DNA of 64,000 bases from Blastobasis lacticolella (lineage: Eukaryota; Arthropoda; Insecta; Lepidoptera; Blastobasidae), in the NCBI GenBank assembly GCA_905147135.1, contig LR990042.1, forward strand, positions 8,175,545-8,239,544, written 5' to 3'. The notes under the pieces were generated by a model. It was given only the letters and a program-made list of their open reading frames with translations. It ran no database searches and was not told the DNA's origin. Below are positions 60,420-64,000 of the stretch, in pieces (within the stretch, counting starts at the first letter, position 1; each line of letters starts with the position of its first letter). The position numbers were made by a program, and so were the translations under genes.

Positions 60420-61340
60420 GGATACATCCTTTTAACAACATAGCCTCCTTTAATAATTTGTAACACATATTTTAAATCGATGACTTAACCTTTCAATACC
60501 TTTGTAAAAGTATTCTGAATTTCTATCAAAAACGTGGCATTAAACAGCTCATTGCAACTCTTCATCGTTTGAAAATGTTCGCCCAAGAAGATTTTCATTA
60601 AAATTAATTTAATTTTTTTTATTAATTTATTTATTTAAAAATAGTCTCTCGGGCTAAGCCCGGTCTGTAAGATAAGAATTCTAATTCTGTGAACTCGCTG
60701 TCATCAATAGTAGCCCTCGAAACAGCAGCCCAGCACAGGTGCATTATCATGCAATAGAAGAACACCCTTACTTTTCCTATGCGTTTATCTTTTAAACTTT
60801 TGTAAAACATGTGTTACTTTGAAGCATAATATAGCCCATTTACAACCGTATTGCTTTCTTTGAAATCCACCATCAGTAGACATTGTGTATCCCAAAAAAT
60901 ATTGCACATTATTTTTCGGTTGCACCTTTTTGTTTCTCGGCGGTTTTTCTCCCTTATAACGCCACTCCATGGACTCGCGTTTGCTCTCAGGATCAAAATA
61001 AAGAACCATCGTTTCATCTCCGGTAACTATACGATCAATCGTTTGTTCACATAGTTCAAAGCAGGACACTCATTTAACAATCGATAGAATAAATTGGCCT
61101 AACAGGGTTATTCACACCCATCTTGCACTCACCTTGCTCATATCAAGATGGTCGTATTGCACGATAAATAGTACTCTTCGAAAGCCCCAACCTTGTTGCA
61201 ATTTTCTTATTTTTGGTCAGCGATCACTCAACACCTCCTCCTCAATAATCGCGATTGTTTCGGAAGTGAGCACCTCTACCGGTCGGCCTTCATGGCCAGT
61301 GTCTTCAACCACCTCCCAAGCAAATATAGCATCAATCTGT
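60420..61340 (-). pseudogene. Degenerate mariner transposase
   Basis: Minus-strand landmarks in order: GRPVEVLTSETIA (helix-turn-helix linker), SKVSARWV, IDRIVTGDETMVLYFDPESK and RESMEWRYKGEKP (first catalytic region, Trp of DETW replaced by Met), LLHDNAP-like (second Asp region) with ELEFLSYRPGLA in place of the usual PYSPDLAPSD, then a decayed C terminus. Stops and frame shifts interrupt it. Terminal repeats were not located. Confidence 0.8.
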
Positions 61341-62483
61341 GTAAACACCAACTACTACCCAATGAGGTGCACGATATTAGTGCTAAGTACCTATTACAGT
61401 TCATAGAAATTAGCACTGTATTGAAAGAAAAGGCGATCACCACAATAGATCAGTAATGATCGCAATGATACTAGGACCGAGCAAGCCTCGGAAAGCCCAC
61501 TTTGCAAATTAAAAGTCGGTGTTTTCGGCTAATCGTTCTCTCAGCGAAGAATTTATTCGTAGAACAAACCGTCGACTAAGTGATTTCGACGAAACGGTAT
61601 ATCGTTGATGACGTGTTTTGAACGTTATGGGTTATGATTAATTTATGTTATGTATTTGATCATATGTATTTTTAAACGTAACCCCGTTCTCACGTGGTGC
61701 ATAAGCGTTAAAGCATGTATTTAATAACGCTCTATTATGTAGTTGGCATTGTTTTGTAACCGATCGATATCATATCAAACCTTTTAAGTCTACTCTAAAT
61801 GTGAACTGATAATCATCTGATTACAGTCATATTTCGTATAGTGAGTGATACACTGCTACACCGATACTTATAATTAATTTTGTATTTCGTTGATAAACTT
61901 GACCTTGAACTACTGTAGTCAGGAATGCAATTTGTAATTAGATCAGGGCCATTATCCAGGTCGTAACAAAACAATAATTACAATTGCAATAGATTTCAGC
62001 AAAGCATAGTAGGTAACTTCTAACGTAATTGTATACCGACTCATTAATTTCCTAATAGCTCGATTTGAAAATAACGGTTACATAAACAGTCAGGATTCAC
62101 GCTCAGTATAAAAAATATTAACATGAGGCTATTATAAAAGTTTAAAATTACCTACTTAATAAACGTTTGTCTATGCTAATCATTGCCGATAGAAATGCTG
62201 TGATACTTATAAATGATTTGGTAGATGCGTCTAAAATATGGCGTCCCTGTCACAGACTTTTACCCAGAGAAAAAAAAACTACGTAAATACAACTTATATA
62301 AATTGTTCAGCGTTGTCATTGCCCTTGTTGGCTGTCTGTCCCATTTTTAGCCGCGATCTAAGTTATATATTTTATGTTATCATTGCTGCAGTGATATTCC
62401 TACTGTCCGCTATTTTACGCAATTTTGCAGCGATCATTCAATCCGGCTTCAAAACTTTTAGCGCTGAGACACATTGAAGAGGT

Positions 62484-62617
62484 GCGCCGCGCGGCGTACT
62501 GCACGATGTGGCAAAACTTGTTGCACGCCGAGCAGTTTGTATACAAGTATATTGACAGGTGGCGAAATGTCCCACTGTGCAGCGCGCCGTGCGGTGCACT
62601 GCATGATGGGGCAAAAC
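62484..62617. repeat. GC-rich motif duplicated at 100-bp spacing
   Basis: A 34-nt motif starting GCGCCGCGCGGCGTACTGCA and ending GGCAAAAC is at 62484-62517, with a close relative at 62584-62617. A partial inverted third copy is at 62678-62702. The overlapping open frames here are caused by GC content. Confidence 0.7.
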
Positions 62618-63181
62618 CTGCAATCCAAGCCCGAAGTGTCAGTTCTGTATGAATTTTGTCCACATTTTTTCAATTTGGCCCCATCGTGCAGTGTGCGGCG
62701 CGATGTCAGCAGATGTCAACATGAGACGTCACACTTGACTGTTTCTTTATACCGACAGTTCTTCGAATCTTTCCTCCTTGTGTGCCACAGTTTACGCACA
62801 TATATCTGTCTTCTTTTTTAGTACAGATTCAACGCGTAAAAATGAAATAGGAATCCGCTGATGCGTAAGCCCCTACTCTTTTTGTGATTCTGTAACATTA
62901 TTTTAGTTCTTTCGCTTTCGTGATCCTTTCGTCATTTTCTTCTCAATTCATCCCGAATTATAAATAAGGTATGTTTGGTTTTAGAACATAAGTTTCTTAA
63001 AAGAAATGATGGTACTCGTCGAGATCTACATTTCGGATGGTAGCTGTTAACTTAAGCCTGTAATAACTCTGAAACGAATGCTGTTAGAACGCTTGTTCCA
63101 GAATATAAAAGTACTTACTTCAGGCACCTGGTGCCTGGCGGAGACCAGCGGGGCTATTGGCTATCTCAGTGGACAACCGCA

Positions 63182-63274
63182 TTTGACAAAAAAAAATTAC
63201 ACTACTCTAATTTGGTAGACGCTATAGACAGTGGCCAACGTAGATGACGTAGTGTAAATTTTTTTAATGTCAAA
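63182..63274. mobile_element. 93-bp MITE (copy 2)
   Basis: TTTGACAAAAAAAAATTACA and CTAC at the left end are inverted at the right end (GTAGTGTAAAT...TGTCAAA). The core CTCTAATTTGGTAGACGCTA and CAACGTAGATGACGTAGTGT are shared with 28249-28343. Confidence 0.85.
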
Positions 63275-64000
63275 TTCAGTTTCCAACTGTCGCAGTTCGC
63301 CCCCCGCACCGATACGACGCCTCGCGGACTTCTGGTGTAGATACAGTCTCGTTCATAATTGTTATCGAATGATAGCTCATTCTTTCAAAAAAATTATTTG
63401 GATGGCATACATTCATACTGACACGCCTTTCTCCCGTAGTGGTAGACATATACTGCATTGTTCTACTTGCTACGGTTCTAACAAATCTACATACATACTA
63501 ATCTAATCTATCTAATCTAATGGCTTCTTCATACATACATAATTATGCGAGTCGTTTAAAATAACGCGCGTAAAAGCGTCGAAAAAGCTCTGGTGCAAAC
63601 ATTGCCTAACTTAAAATCTCTCGTAAATATCTCGTGCGAACGTTGCCTAATTTGAAAAATCAGAATAACACCACCGTTCTCTGGTTGTCACCGTGACGTG
63701 GCACCGCGCGGTGCCAGTGGACATTTGGCCTTAGGGTTCTGAAAATTACGTGAAATATATACAGAGGTTCTGAATGTATGGGGCCCAATCACCATCTCAT
63801 TGGTTTAAGTCAACCTCACCTGCCAGTAGTCACCCTGCTGACAGACGGACGAGGCTCTGGTGAACCAATTTCTCCTAAAGGGTTGTGCGGGCCGGAGGGT
63901 AGTTGCCGCACGTAAAAAGCCAAAACACCGCATTTGAATGGTCAATGGAAAGGTCAGGCAAAGGGCGCTCTAGGGCGTCGCTGTTTAATGACGCGCAAGG

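Larger units (their letters stand above)
59728..64000. other. Region downstream of gene 8
   Basis: Holds a dead mariner (60420-61340), a GC-rich motif repeated at 100-bp spacing (62484-62617), and the second 93-bp MITE (63182-63274). No host gene is seen to the window end. Confidence 0.6.

Noticed and set aside
62820..62840. ACAG-ATTCAACGCG resembling the start of an RR-2 last exon (G|FNAV)
   Set aside because: The frame stops after three codons and no module exon lies upstream; taken as chance.
1..64000. CRISPR arrays, riboswitches, bacterial operons
   Set aside because: The window is clearly eukaryotic; repeats are dispersed or tandem without unique spacers.

Overview
The window looks like nuclear DNA from an insect, most probably a moth or butterfly. 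It is AT-rich, holds small GC-rich multi-exon genes for cuticle proteins of the Rebers-Riddiford RR-2 type, and is littered with eroded LINEs, tRNA-derived SINEs, a dead mariner and foldback/MITE elements in the style of lepidopteran genomes. The lepidopteran call is inferred from gene architecture and repeat style; no species can be named.

Eight RR-2 cuticular protein genes can be built from splice signals. Gene 1 (1-596, cut by the window edge), gene 2 (5586-6424) and gene 3 (minus strand, 7676-8442) form a three-exon class with the chitin-binding RR-2 module on one uninterrupted last exon. Genes 4 (11087-14235), 5 (19418-20537), 6 (32920-37036), 7 (40367-45836) and 8 (57444-59727) form a four-exon class. 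In these a phase-2 intron splits the RR-2 module exactly between G and FNAVV, and the module exon is close to or exactly 167 nt. Every complete gene starts with a 12-nt coding exon (four codons) inside the signal peptide. Most have a TATA box 29-34 bp upstream of an arthropod-type initiator. The products should be secreted, bind chitin through the RR-2 module and pack the exocuticle. The low-complexity flanks differ: AAPV/YHAAP repeats in genes 1, 2, 3 and 5, short tails in genes 5 and 7, and long charged tails in genes 4 and 8.

The large gaps (597-5585, 8443-11086, 14236-19417, 20538-32919, 37037-40366, 45837-57443, 59728-64000) show no convincing host gene. They hold RTE-type reverse transcriptase fragments (21.2 and 52.1-53.3 kb), a decayed mariner transposase (60.4-61.3 kb), LINE 3' tails, SINEs, several inverted-repeat elements, two tandem duplications and an 11-bp minisatellite. 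The introns of genes 4, 6 and 7 have been enlarged, in genes 4 and 6 visibly by such elements.

I found no clearly new biological system. The observations most worth a second look are: a terminal-inverted-repeat element present twice in opposite orientation, each copy ending in a related reading frame; a GC-rich foldback element whose two arms are built from complementary 11-bp tandem repeats; and the G|FNAVV intron, whose donor in genes 4-7 gives an immediate in-frame stop if the intron is retained.
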